A stretch of 15,339 nucleotides of DNA from CAZEQL01 sp964514415 (GCA_964514415.1 CAZEQL010000028.1:1-15339), one strand, 5' to 3'; numbered from the stretch's first letter, positions 7,256 through 13,365 are shown. Notes: generated by a model from the letters alone, not told the origin. Program-made: numbers and translations.

Positions 7256-8398
7256 TCAGCCGTATTTGCTTAAGATAGCCTTAAATGAATCTATGACAAA
7301 CTGTAGCTGTTCTTCACTAGCGGCGAAGGTGGAAAGTTTGAAAGCTTTTGTTAACCCTGGCTGTGCCCCCCAAATACCCCTTTCCTTAAGCTCTTTGTAA
7401 AGGAAATACCCTCTCTCTCGGACCTTCTTGGAAATATCGTAGAGCATCGGCGTTTCAAAATGGAGCAGGTCATGTCTGTGTGGTTTTTCCCCTAGTTGCT
7501 TAAAACCTAGCTTTCCGAGCTCGCTGGAGAACCACTGTGCTTTCGACACTTGTTCATCCCAATGTTGTACCCGTTCCACAACACTGGGAAAGGAAGCCAT
7601 AAGCGTAATTAGCGGAGTCCCTCTCAAAGTGCACCCAAGAAGTTCAACTTCCTTTTTATTATACGCCTTAGACCTTCTCAGTATAATTTCTTCCCGCTTC
7701 TTCTTCATCCCTAATACTCCACAAGGCCCAGCAGAGGCCATGCTCTTATGACCGCTACCAACAATGAAATCAGCTCCTAGCTCTTCCATGTTTACAGGCA
7801 TTCTACCAACCGCATACGCCCCGTTAACCATATAAGGAACATCATATTCCTGAGCAATCTCTCCTAATCTTTTGGCATCAGAAAGATTTCCATAATTGCC
7901 ATCGGGGTAAGTTAACAAAATTAGTTTAGGAGTATGCTTCTCTATAAGTGGTATATACTCATTAACATCTATTCTGAATTCGGGATAACCAGAGGAAGGC
8001 ACCTCAATTACATTCAAGCCCGCCCTCTCAGCAGCAACAATTGTGGTGTAATGTCTATTGCCGTCAACGATAATTGAATCACCTGCCCTGGCCAGGGAAT
8101 GCATCACCATGAATATGCCATCTCTGGCTCCATAAGTTAAGGTAGCAATTTCACAGCCCAAAAATTGAGGTAAGAGCTCACGGACAAACTCATGAACAGG
8201 AGGATTTGTTATATCGCACAAACTGCCAAGGCAAAAGTCACATACAGAATAACCATCTCCAAATTCTATTAATGCCTCCTTCGCAGCATCGGTAAGCAGA
8301 CCTCCCGTTTGCAGAGGCATAATATTTATAAGGTCCTTATGCGTTCTGTGTAAATTAGCAAGTTTTTGTAATGCTTTATCCCCTGCTTGCTTCATCAT
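7256..8398 (-). CDS. pscS: O-phosphoseryl-tRNA(Cys):Cys-tRNA synthase (SepCysS)
   Basis: A PLP enzyme that converts phosphoseryl-tRNA-Cys into cysteinyl-tRNA-Cys using a sulfur donor. The 380-residue length is normal. Family marks are IMPLQTGG (26-33), GDGYSVCDFCLG (47-58) with Cys53 and Cys56, TYGARDGIFMVMH (88-100), the PLP lysine Lys218 in GSGHKSMASAGPCG, and Cys256 in LLGCTLRGTP. The three cysteines correspond to those needed for sulfur transfer in archaeal SepCysS. There is no N-terminal SepCysE-like extension. The start overlaps the end of sepS by 23 bases. GAGAGG lies just before two adjacent ATGs (8398 and 8395), and the second has the better spacing. Selenocysteine synthase and generic cysteine desulfurase were considered, but the CDFC motif and the sepS partner settle it. 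Confidence 0.95.
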   Translation of the reverse strand: MMKQAGDKALQKLANLHRTHKDLINIMPLQTGGLLTDAAKEALIEFGDGYSVCDFCLGSLCDITNPPVHEFVRELLPQFLGCEIATLTYGARDGIFMVMHSLARAGDSIIVDGNRHYTTIVAAERAGLNVIEVPSSGYPEFRIDVNEYIPLIEKHTPKLILLTYPDGNYGNLSDAKRLGEIAQEYDVPYMVNGAYAVGRMPVNMEELGADFIVGSGHKSMASAGPCGVLGMKKKREEIILRRSKAYNKKEVELLGCTLRGTPLITLMASFPSVVERVQHWDEQVSKAQWFSSELGKLGFKQLGEKPHRHDLLHFETPMLYDISKKVRERGYFLYKELKERGIWGAQPGLTKAFKLSTFAASEEQLQFVIDSFKAILSKYG

Positions 8399-9914
8399 GC
8401 CTCTCTATTAGAGGTTGCGACTCTATGGTTACGAATACAGCACCTCCAACCCCTATCTTTCTTTGCTGCCCTTCTATGTACTGCCGAATGGCTTCAGGAA
8501 TTTGTAAGTTGAGATCAGAGAAATGTTTTATTGTCTTCACCTGATAAGCCAGGTTATCATTGCTGCTTTCTATTGAAGCTGCGGCTCCCATCGCTATAGC
8601 ACGCATATAATTTATGCCCGTATATACCCCCGAAGGGGTAATATCACTGTAAATACTGCCATCAGCAACGCAAATCTCATTAAACCCAGCAGGCCCAATT
8701 AACCTCTTACCCGTTTCCCTCTCTATGATTTTCACTTCGACAGATTCGTCTTTCCATGCCAGAAACTCACATGGAGCGATCTCATCTTTATGCTTCCGAG
8801 CGGTTTCCTCAATCGCCTTCGCTATTTTCCTCCCTCTAGCGGTTTCAGGGCTTACTATACAGGTAATAGATTTAGCTACATCTTCATCAGAATATTCGGC
8901 TACGGAAAATTGGGGGTATGTCAGCTTTCTCACATCATCCGTTCCATACAGAATCATCCCTATTCGCTCAACTCCGAAGCCGGCATTAAATACTGGATAC
9001 CTAACGTCAAAGTTCGCCAAAGCTACAGGAGAATACATCCCGATGTCAGCAACCTCTACCCAATCGCCTTTGTAACCAACAAAAACTTCTTGCTCCTGCC
9101 CAGGGGCATAATACTTAGATGTGGCTGCCTTCGTCTCAAATTTGACATCGGAAAAGCCGTATTGCCGCATGATATTGCTAGTTATTTCCCTCCCCGCTTC
9201 TAAGGACATTTCAGGATCCATTATTACAATAGATGCTGAATGGTGAACTCGCAAGTGGTGGGCGTCCTCTCTTTGCTCGTTGCGATATCGAAGCCCCACT
9301 GAAAATAAGGCGAGGGGAAAACTAGATTTATCTTGCAACGCTGCTAAAGTATGAAACCATGTAGCTGTCATATGGCTCCTCAGGGTATTATTAGAAGGTA
9401 ATGGACGCAGCTTTCTCAGCTCAGGAAAGACTTCGTTCAAAAGTTCTGTTGCCTGGTAGTCAGCAATGCCCAGTCCAGCAATAAATTCCTCAATAAGGTT
9501 ATCTGCCTCAATTTCTCCCTTTTTATAACTTCTTAGAATAGACTTCAGTTCTTCAACGTTAATCTCTCCTGCTACTTTCTTCGCCGAAGCTATCTTTTTT
9601 TCGCTTAGCCCTATCTCGGGACGAGGTAGCTCAGCTAAGTAAAAGGATCTGTCAAGAATAACCCGAGCTTCAGGTCCATACTGCTTGACCACATCGCTGT
9701 CGGGTAAAATTGTCAAGTTTTCAGCCTCATCAAAGCCCAGGTTTAGCAGGATTTCGCGGGATTTTTGAATCAAATCTCGCAAAAGGTGAGGTTTGCCTTT
9801 CTTTTCCAAGGAAATTTTGGTGTGGGTCGGAATGAGCTTTGTTGTGGCTACCCATGCCTCCATAAAATTGCTCTTCGCTTGCGCTTTTACAGTACTTAAA
9901 TCAAAGGTCGCCAT
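8376..9914 (-). CDS. sepS: O-phosphoserine-tRNA(Cys) ligase (SepRS)
   Basis: A class II aminoacyl-tRNA synthetase that attaches O-phosphoserine to tRNA-Cys, the first step of tRNA-dependent cysteine synthesis. From ATG 9914 it has 512 residues; the family is usually about 530. In order are QYGPEARVILDRSFYLAELP, LRSHMTATWF, motif 2 RYRNEQREDAHH, the phosphoserine-pocket HHSASIVI, WVEVADIGMYSPVALANF, and motif 3 NAGFGVERIGMILYG. This block order matches methanogen SepRS. A C-terminal anticodon-recognition region follows (GPAGFNEI, GVYTGINYMRA). GTG 9932 would add six residues, but GGGGGT is then inside the gene; it serves better as a ribosome site for ATG 9914. SepRS resembles the PheRS alpha chain, but the phosphoserine motifs and the adjacent pscS exclude that. 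Confidence 0.95.
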   Translation of the reverse strand: MATFDLSTVKAQAKSNFMEAWVATTKLIPTHTKISLEKKGKPHLLRDLIQKSREILLNLGFDEAENLTILPDSDVVKQYGPEARVILDRSFYLAELPRPEIGLSEKKIASAKKVAGEINVEELKSILRSYKKGEIEADNLIEEFIAGLGIADYQATELLNEVFPELRKLRPLPSNNTLRSHMTATWFHTLAALQDKSSFPLALFSVGLRYRNEQREDAHHLRVHHSASIVIMDPEMSLEAGREITSNIMRQYGFSDVKFETKAATSKYYAPGQEQEVFVGYKGDWVEVADIGMYSPVALANFDVRYPVFNAGFGVERIGMILYGTDDVRKLTYPQFSVAEYSDEDVAKSITCIVSPETARGRKIAKAIEETARKHKDEIAPCEFLAWKDESVEVKIIERETGKRLIGPAGFNEICVADGSIYSDITPSGVYTGINYMRAIAMGAAASIESSNDNLAYQVKTIKHFSDLNLQIPEAIRQYIEGQQRKIGVGGAVFVTIESQPLIERHDEASRG

Positions 9915-9948
9915 TTTTATAGTACCCCCCACGTAAATTTCCGACTAA

Positions 9949-9975
9949 AGTCCTCTCCCTTGATGGGAGAGGACT
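9949..9975. repeat. inverted repeat AGTCCTCTCCC / GGGAGAGGACT
   Basis: Two perfect 11-base arms (9949-9959 and 9965-9975) are separated by TTGAT. The unit lies between pncC and sepS, about 35 bases before the sepS ATG, so it would form a hairpin in a sepS leader if transcription starts further upstream. I see no run of T after it on the minus strand, so it is not a normal terminator. Its shape suggests an interspersed intergenic repeat. Confidence 0.7.
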
Positions 9976-10064
9976 AAGATGAGGGTGAATTTCTCCCTCC
10001 TTCCGACTCACGAAGCTGTTTAATTTTAACTTCTTATTCAATTGATGTTTCACCCCCAGGTTTT

Positions 10065-10115
10065 GTAGTTGCCTGATTTATCAGGCTTTTATTGCCCAAT
10101 AAATTGGGCAACTAC
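10065..10115. repeat. nested palindromic intergenic element
   Basis: The ends GTAGTTGCC (10065-10073) and GGCAACTAC (10107-10115) are perfect complements. Inside lie two further hairpins, GCCTGA-TTTA-TCAGGC (10071-10086) and TGCCCAAT-AA-ATTGGGCA (10093-10110), which share bases with the outer arms. The 51-base unit can therefore fold as one long stem or as two hairpins. It sits between sepS and the pncC stop codon, where it could act as a terminator or RNA-stability element for pncC, or be a small mobile repeat. Confidence 0.7.
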
Positions 10116-10129
10116 ATTTTTAAACACCC

Positions 10130-10633
10130 TCACTTGCTAGCACACCGCATCAAATATTGCTTCAATATGCTTAGCGCCGCCTCGGCAGCATCCCGTTTGT
10201 TCTCCTCCCGATTTCCAGAGAAAAAATGTTTTTGACTTAAGCTCTCATCTTCGGCTGCCATGCCCATATAAAACAAACCCACGGGTTTTTCAGAAGTACC
10301 CCCAGAAGGACCAGCAATTCCAGTATCAGAAATGCATATGTCCACGCCTAAGAGATTCTTGCCACCTTGAGCCATCTCTATGGCTGTTTGAGAGCTGACA
10401 ACTCCATAATTTTCTATAGTCTCTTTTTTCACCTTAAGCAAGTTGATTTTCACCTTGTTACTATAAGCTACTAACGAGCCTTTAAAATAGTCAGAGCTAC
10501 CAGAAACGTCAGTTATTCTATCGGCTATCCTGCCACCAGTAGCCGATTCAACGGTACCAATAGTCAAGAATTTATCTGTTTTGGCTTGGTATTCTCTTAC
10601 CAGTTCAGCAATTTCTATTTCCAGTTTTGCCAT
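10130..10633 (-). CDS. pncC: CinA C-terminal domain protein (nicotinamide-nucleotide amidase PncC)
   Basis: A 167-residue stand-alone CinA_C protein. Known members deamidate NMN to nicotinate mononucleotide, recycling the product of NAD-using DNA ligase. The catalytic serine is Ser30 in TVESATGG (E. coli has AESCTGG). Other family marks are GSSDYFKGSLVAYSNKVK, YGVVSSQTAIEMAQG, SDTGIAGPSGGTSEKPVG, and the basic R-x2-N-x7-A end region (GNREENKRDAAEAAL). It has no N-terminal molybdopterin-binding-like domain, unlike full CinA. It starts with ATG 10633 and lies upstream of sepS on the same strand, but the 200-base repeat-rich gap makes a shared operon doubtful. Confidence 0.9.
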   Translation of the reverse strand: MAKLEIEIAELVREYQAKTDKFLTIGTVESATGGRIADRITDVSGSSDYFKGSLVAYSNKVKINLLKVKKETIENYGVVSSQTAIEMAQGGKNLLGVDICISDTGIAGPSGGTSEKPVGLFYMGMAAEDESLSQKHFFSGNREENKRDAAEAALSILKQYLMRCASK

Positions 10634-10655
10634 GTACCCCCAATATTACTTGTAG

Positions 10656-10676
10656 GGTCGGGACTTGTCCCCGACC
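10656..10676. repeat. short inverted repeat GGTCGGG / CCCGACC
   Basis: Seven-base perfect arms (10656-10662 and 10670-10676) enclose a 7-base loop just upstream of the pncC ATG. It is one of several small hairpins in the 279-base gap between pncC and the metallo-hydrolase remnant. It may be part of a larger intergenic repeat; nothing ties it to a specific function. Confidence 0.5.
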
Positions 10677-10715
10677 GAGAGGAATCAGGCAGGGATAAAC
10701 CCCGCCACTACCATC

Positions 10716-10844
10716 TGTCACTCTGAACCCTTCGCTTCTTGTCATTCTGAGGGAGTGAAGCGACTGAAGAATCTCCGCTCAGGATAAACTCCACGAAGAA
10801 GCTGGAGACTCTTCCCCTTCACTTCATTCAAGGTCAGAGTGACA
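10716..10844. repeat. MITE-like element with TGTCA(C/T)TCTGA ends
   Basis: TGTCACTCTGA (10716-10726) is a perfect reverse complement of TCAGAGTGACA (10834-10844). A second inner copy, TGTCATTCTGA, starts at 10740. From there the sequence (AGTGAAG, GAAGAATCTC) pairs imperfectly with the right end (GAGACTCTTCC, CTTCACTTC). The result is a roughly 105-129 base element with long imperfect terminal inverted repeats and no coding capacity. It fills most of the pncC to metallo-hydrolase gap and looks like a non-autonomous mobile element or a relic of two overlapping insertions. Confidence 0.65.
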
Positions 10845-10879
10845 ATTAAACACTCTCTGATTATTCTAACAGATTTTCT

Positions 10880-10888
10880 TGTTATAAT
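10880..10888 (+). promoter_or_regulatory. extended -10 promoter before the metallo-hydrolase remnant
   Basis: TGTTATAAT combines a perfect TATAAT with a TG extension; no good -35 box is present at 17 bases. The predicted start is near 10895, about 18 bases before GTG 10913. The remnant gene therefore still seems to have a transcription signal. Confidence 0.4.
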
Positions 10889-10912
10889 TTACTACTAGCG
10901 GAATCGCCCGAT

Positions 10913-11257
10913 GTGATAACTTTCCTGGGCACCGCTGGTGCCAGGTTTGTAGTTATGCACCAATTTCTCTCCTGGATTACTGATACCAGATACTTTGATG
11001 AATTGCCTCAGTACTATATGGCTGAGGTGTTAATCATCAATGTGGTTATGCTAAATTCAGGAATTCCTGTTGACCATATGTCTCTTCCTGAAGCCAGGAG
11101 AATAATTGAAGAAATAAAGCCAAAAACAGCCATACTCTCCCACTTTGGCACGACCATGTGGCGAGCCAGGCCATGGGAACTAGCTAAGAAACTAACTGGG
11201 GAAACAGGAATTTCGGTTATCGCTGCCAGAGACGGCATGAAATTTGACTTAGCGTAA
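10913..11257 (+). pseudogene. metallo-beta-lactamase-fold hydrolase with a large internal in-frame deletion
   Basis: The first 15-17 residues (ITFLGTAGARFVV) are the classic first strand of an MBL-fold hydrolase. The sequence then jumps to the C-terminal third: ITDTRYFDELPQYYMAEVLIINVV, IDE-type helix LPEARRIIEEIKPKTAILSHFG, and VIAARDGMKFDL. Between them the whole metal-binding centre (HxHxDH, and the middle histidine) is missing, about 130-150 residues of a normal protein of about 250. The junction is near base 10964 and the frame is preserved, giving 114 residues. It starts with GTG, as the nearby ATG 10911 runs straight into TGA. It cannot be a normal hydrolase. It could be a decaying gene, an assembly collapse, or a trimmed protein with another role. 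Confidence 0.75.
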
Positions 11258-11322
11258 CTAAAGCAGTGAAACTCTCATGGCCTAGAGGCCACAACCAATC
11301 ATGAAAATGATCAACTCTTACC

Positions 11323-11390
11323 GTCATTGCGAGCGAAGTGAAACAATCCCGTCTTATAGATTGCTTCGTCGCTATGCTCCTCACAATGAC
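11323..11390. repeat. interspersed inverted repeat beginning GTCATTGCGAG
   Basis: GTCATTGCGAG (11323-11333) and CTCACAATGAC (11380-11390) are inverted with one mismatch. The interior is also partly palindromic: GCGAAGTGAAACAATC on the left and GATTGCTTCGTCGC on the right. A second copy, cut by the window edge, starts at 15289. Open frames read through it give a spurious peptide with SLAMT, a frequent artefact of this repeat type. It lies between the metallo-hydrolase remnant and the 75-residue gene. Confidence 0.85.
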
Positions 11391-11421
11391 AGGAGATGAT
11401 GATGAAGCCAAGATATTTTCA

Positions 11422-11460
11422 TCCTAAAATTAGAAGAGTCCACCCCTTCTAATTTTAGGA
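11422..11460 (-). terminator. strong stem-loop over the stop codon of the 75-residue gene
   Basis: The arms TCCTAAAATTAGAAG (11422-11436) and CTTCTAATTTTAGGA (11446-11460) are perfect 15-base complements around a 9-base loop. The stem covers the last codons and stop of the membrane-repeat gene. It is AT-rich and not followed by a clean T-run, so it is not a textbook intrinsic terminator. An end-of-operon hairpin, possibly acting on both strands, is the simplest reading. Confidence 0.5.
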
Positions 11461-11657
11461 ACATAGAAATCCTTGCTTACCCGAGGCACATAGAAGTCTT
11501 TACCTACCCTGGGGATATAGAAATCTTTCCCCACCTTAGGCACATAAAATTCTATCCCTCTTCCCTTAGGAAGTAACAGCCTGAGGAACAGCAATAATGC
11601 CCCTAGTATTCCTAAAAATATTCCAGCTCCTACCCCTACCTTTTTCAACTTGCTCAT
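11430..11657 (-). CDS. small single-pass membrane protein with four nonapeptide repeats
   Basis: A 75-residue protein of no family I recognise. A basic start (MSKLKK) is followed by one hydrophobic helix (about 7-29). The remaining half is almost wholly four copies of a 9-residue unit (34-69): GIEFYVPKV, GKDFYIPRV, GKDFYVPRV, SKDFYVPKI. The charge pattern suggests, by the positive-inside rule, that the basic start is cytoplasmic and the repeats may be outside, but the repeats are also basic, so topology is uncertain. The start overlaps the stop of the 63-residue gene as ATGA and has no ribosome site of its own, so translation is probably coupled. The neighbour carries a related DIYVPRG motif. 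It is the last gene of the AAA+ operon. Confidence 0.7.
   Translation of the reverse strand: MSKLKKVGVGAGIFLGILGALLLFLRLLLPKGRGIEFYVPKVGKDFYIPRVGKDFYVPRVSKDFYVPKIRRGGLF
11451..11558 (-). repeat. four tandem 27-base units encoding the (G/S)KDFY(V/I)P(R/K)V repeat
   Basis: The units run 11558-11532, 11531-11505, 11504-11478 and 11477-11451 on the minus strand and keep frame. The two middle protein units differ at one position (I/V), while the outer ones have diverged more. The bases differ more than the residues, which suggests selection on the peptide and not a very recent slippage event. Confidence 0.75.
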
Positions 11658-11845
11658 AGCATTAGCTTAGGCAATCTATGAATGTTGCGTAGCCCCCTGG
11701 GAACATAAATGTCCAATAAGCTTTCTTTAGCTCGCTGCGCACCCTCATCCGAAACCTTACCCTCAAGTTCCTCCAAGTCATTCGCCAATCTTCCCATTTG
11801 CCTGATTATCTCTTTCCTTCGCGCTTCTGATTCTTGCCTTTCCAT
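11654..11845 (-). CDS. small charged helical protein with a C-terminal DIYVPRG motif
   Basis: A 63-residue protein of unknown family. Residues 1-43 are strongly charged and helical, with coiled-coil-like spacing (REIIRQMGRLANDLEELEGKV type). The tail DIYVPRGLRNIHRLPKLML contains a YVP motif like the repeats of the next gene. AAGGAGAT ends about 9 bases before ATG 11845, a good ribosome site. The stop overlaps the start of the membrane-repeat gene by 4 bases. Because it sits 59 bases after the AAA+ gene on the same strand, it is likely an adaptor or partner in the same complex, but that is inference from position and motif only. Confidence 0.65.
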   Translation of the reverse strand: MERQESEARRKEIIRQMGRLANDLEELEGKVSDEGAQRAKESLLDIYVPRGLRNIHRLPKLML

Positions 11846-11904
11846 TGCTTGACATCTCCTTTTTTATGCTTAAAATTCATCTCAAAATTCCTTCCTTTAG
11901 TAAT

Positions 11905-13311
11905 TTAGTCCATTTCATTACACCTCCTTGATTCGAAAGCCGTTTTCTTACTCAGCGACTTTAACTCACCACCAATCTCACCACCAATCTCACCACCGCT
12001 GTGATGGTTTCTCAGAATATCAAAGCCCAAATGGTGTCTGCTCCTCTTTATCTTAGAGATGACACTATCTATATCATCTGTACTAAACTTCAGGTATGGC
12101 GATTGACCGTCAGATGATTGGTCCCGGTGTTCTATGACCAGCCTATAAATCACCTCCTGAAGTTGGGCTGGGGTGCAACGTTCTGCCTTACGGGCAATAT
12201 AAGCCTGAGTAGTCTCATCTATGGGTATCCTGTTGCACAGCAAACTGACTAGCTCCCTACGTTGTTCCAGTGAAGGCAGCGAAAGTTTTATCACACAATC
12301 AAATCGTGCTGGACGTTCACCTATAGCTTTGTCAATTACCTCCAGCCAGTTTGTTGTAGCCACCGTTACAATCTCCTCATGCTCTTCAACCCCATCCAAG
12401 GCTGAAAGCAGAGAGAAAAGAACTGAGCCTTCGAAATATCCTGACTCCATCCTGTTCTGCGCAATGAAATCAATATCCTCGATAAAGACGATGCATGGGG
12501 AGAGGTCCTGAGCTAGTTCATAAAGCTCTGTAATATATTCAGGCGTCTCCAATGAGTAGGCACTGGCAATTATGCAAGTTGCCTCTGAGCTCTCCGCCAT
12601 CAGCGCCTTGCAGATTACTGTTTTCCCTGTCCCCGGCTCACCTGTCAGGAGCACCCCTCTCTTTGAAGGGATGCCGTAATTGGCAATATGCTCCCTATGG
12701 GTCAGAAAACCGATTGTATTGGCCCAGATTTCATCCTTTATGGCTGCATCCAAGACTATGCTGTCCCAGGTTCTAGCCGGTGGCTTCAAGAAGCGGATGT
12801 GGCTTCCCAACTCAAGCTCCTTGCCTCGGTAAAAATTCTGCTCTCTGGCGACAGACTGAATGTCATTAGCAAATTCATCAATCCCCTTTTCGTTGCAAGC
12901 CAGTCCAGTTACCACTACCATGTTATAAGACCTTAAATTAACATCTACTGTGATTACAAAGCGGTTCTCTCCCTTCTGGACAAGCAGCAAACCATTGCGA
13001 AGGGCATCCCCATATTCCCCATAGCTCGTATTGACAGCTATGTAGACCGGCTCGGGGTAAAGATAGCCTAGAGTCTTGGTAACTCGCCACCCGCCAAGCT
13101 CAATGTAGCGGTGAAGTGCCCATGCCAGGAGCTCACCATAATACCTCGGCTCAATCACTGATGCTTCTACCTTTTCTCCCTCGCCAAGGAAATTGTCAGT
13201 AGTGTTGCTGTCTTCCTGGTGGGAGCCATTGCGCCTCGCTATGAGACAACGGCGCATCACCTGCATCTCTGGCTCTTCCCCCAGTCGTCGGAACTTCTGT
13301 TCAATACTCAC
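11905..13311 (-). CDS. AAA+ ATPase of the classic (BCS1/Cdc48-like) type with a novel N-terminal region
   Basis: A 468-residue ATPase. Residues 1-215 form an N-terminal region I cannot place. The AAA module has Walker A GEPGTGKT (224-231), Walker B IVFIEDID (274-281) in the ED order seen in BCS1-like members, sensor 1 VATTN (317-321), an arginine-finger region ERPARFD (332-338), and a helical lid to about 395. The tail holds GGEIGGEIGGE (439-449) and ends in a basic stretch. Such ATPases remodel or unfold protein partners. No membrane helix is evident. The start is GTG 13311, with AAGGAGG upstream at longish spacing. Two small genes follow on the same strand, and an extended -10 and an operator-like inverted repeat lie upstream. 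The ATPase family is sure; the substrate is unknown. Confidence 0.85.
   Translation of the reverse strand: MSIEQKFRRLGEEPEMQVMRRCLIARRNGSHQEDSNTTDNFLGEGEKVEASVIEPRYYGELLAWALHRYIELGGWRVTKTLGYLYPEPVYIAVNTSYGEYGDALRNGLLLVQKGENRFVITVDVNLRSYNMVVVTGLACNEKGIDEFANDIQSVAREQNFYRGKELELGSHIRFLKPPARTWDSIVLDAAIKDEIWANTIGFLTHREHIANYGIPSKRGVLLTGEPGTGKTVICKALMAESSEATCIIASAYSLETPEYITELYELAQDLSPCIVFIEDIDFIAQNRMESGYFEGSVLFSLLSALDGVEEHEEIVTVATTNWLEVIDKAIGERPARFDCVIKLSLPSLEQRRELVSLLCNRIPIDETTQAYIARKAERCTPAQLQEVIYRLVIEHRDQSSDGQSPYLKFSTDDIDSVISKIKRSRHHLGFDILRNHHSGGEIGGEIGGELKSLSKKTAFESRRCNEMD
11965..11997 (-). repeat. 12-base tandem repeat in the AAA+ gene
   Basis: CTCACCACCAAT occurs twice, followed by a partial third copy (CTCACCACC). 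Read on the minus strand it encodes GGEIGGEIGGE near the C-terminus of the ATPase (residues 439-449). Near-identical units suggest recent slippage, and copy number may vary between strains. Confidence 0.8.
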
Positions 13312-13351
13312 TTGTTATTCTGCCCTCCTTCAACTGTTTTTATCTAAATAA

Positions 13352-13360
13352 ATGATACCA
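13352..13360 (-). promoter_or_regulatory. possible extended -10 promoter of the AAA+ operon
   Basis: The minus strand reads TGGTATCAT, a TG-extended near-consensus -10. No convincing -35 is present. The predicted start is about 13345, some 34 bases before GTG 13311. The inverted repeat at 13366-13387 lies 6 bases upstream of it, where a bound regulator would block or recruit polymerase. Confidence 0.4.
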
Positions 13361-13365
13361 AGTGG

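Noticed and set aside
8725..9203. Plus-strand frames of 116 and 137 codons
   Set aside because: They are antisense to the strongly conserved core of sepS and show no protein features.
8376..9914. Assignment as phenylalanyl-tRNA synthetase alpha chain
   Set aside because: The HHSAS and EVADIGMYSP blocks and the adjacent SepCysS gene identify SepRS.
9915..10129. A tRNA-Cys gene near sepS
   Set aside because: The gap holds only hairpin repeats; I found no cloverleaf with a T-loop TTCGA and acceptor pairing.
11217..11411. 64-codon minus-strand frame with a SLAMT-like peptide
   Set aside because: It is produced by reading through the GTCATTGCGAG interspersed repeat, a frequent artefact.
11451..11558. 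CRISPR-like array
   Set aside because: The repeats are contiguous, 27 bases long, in frame and have no spacers. They encode a peptide repeat.
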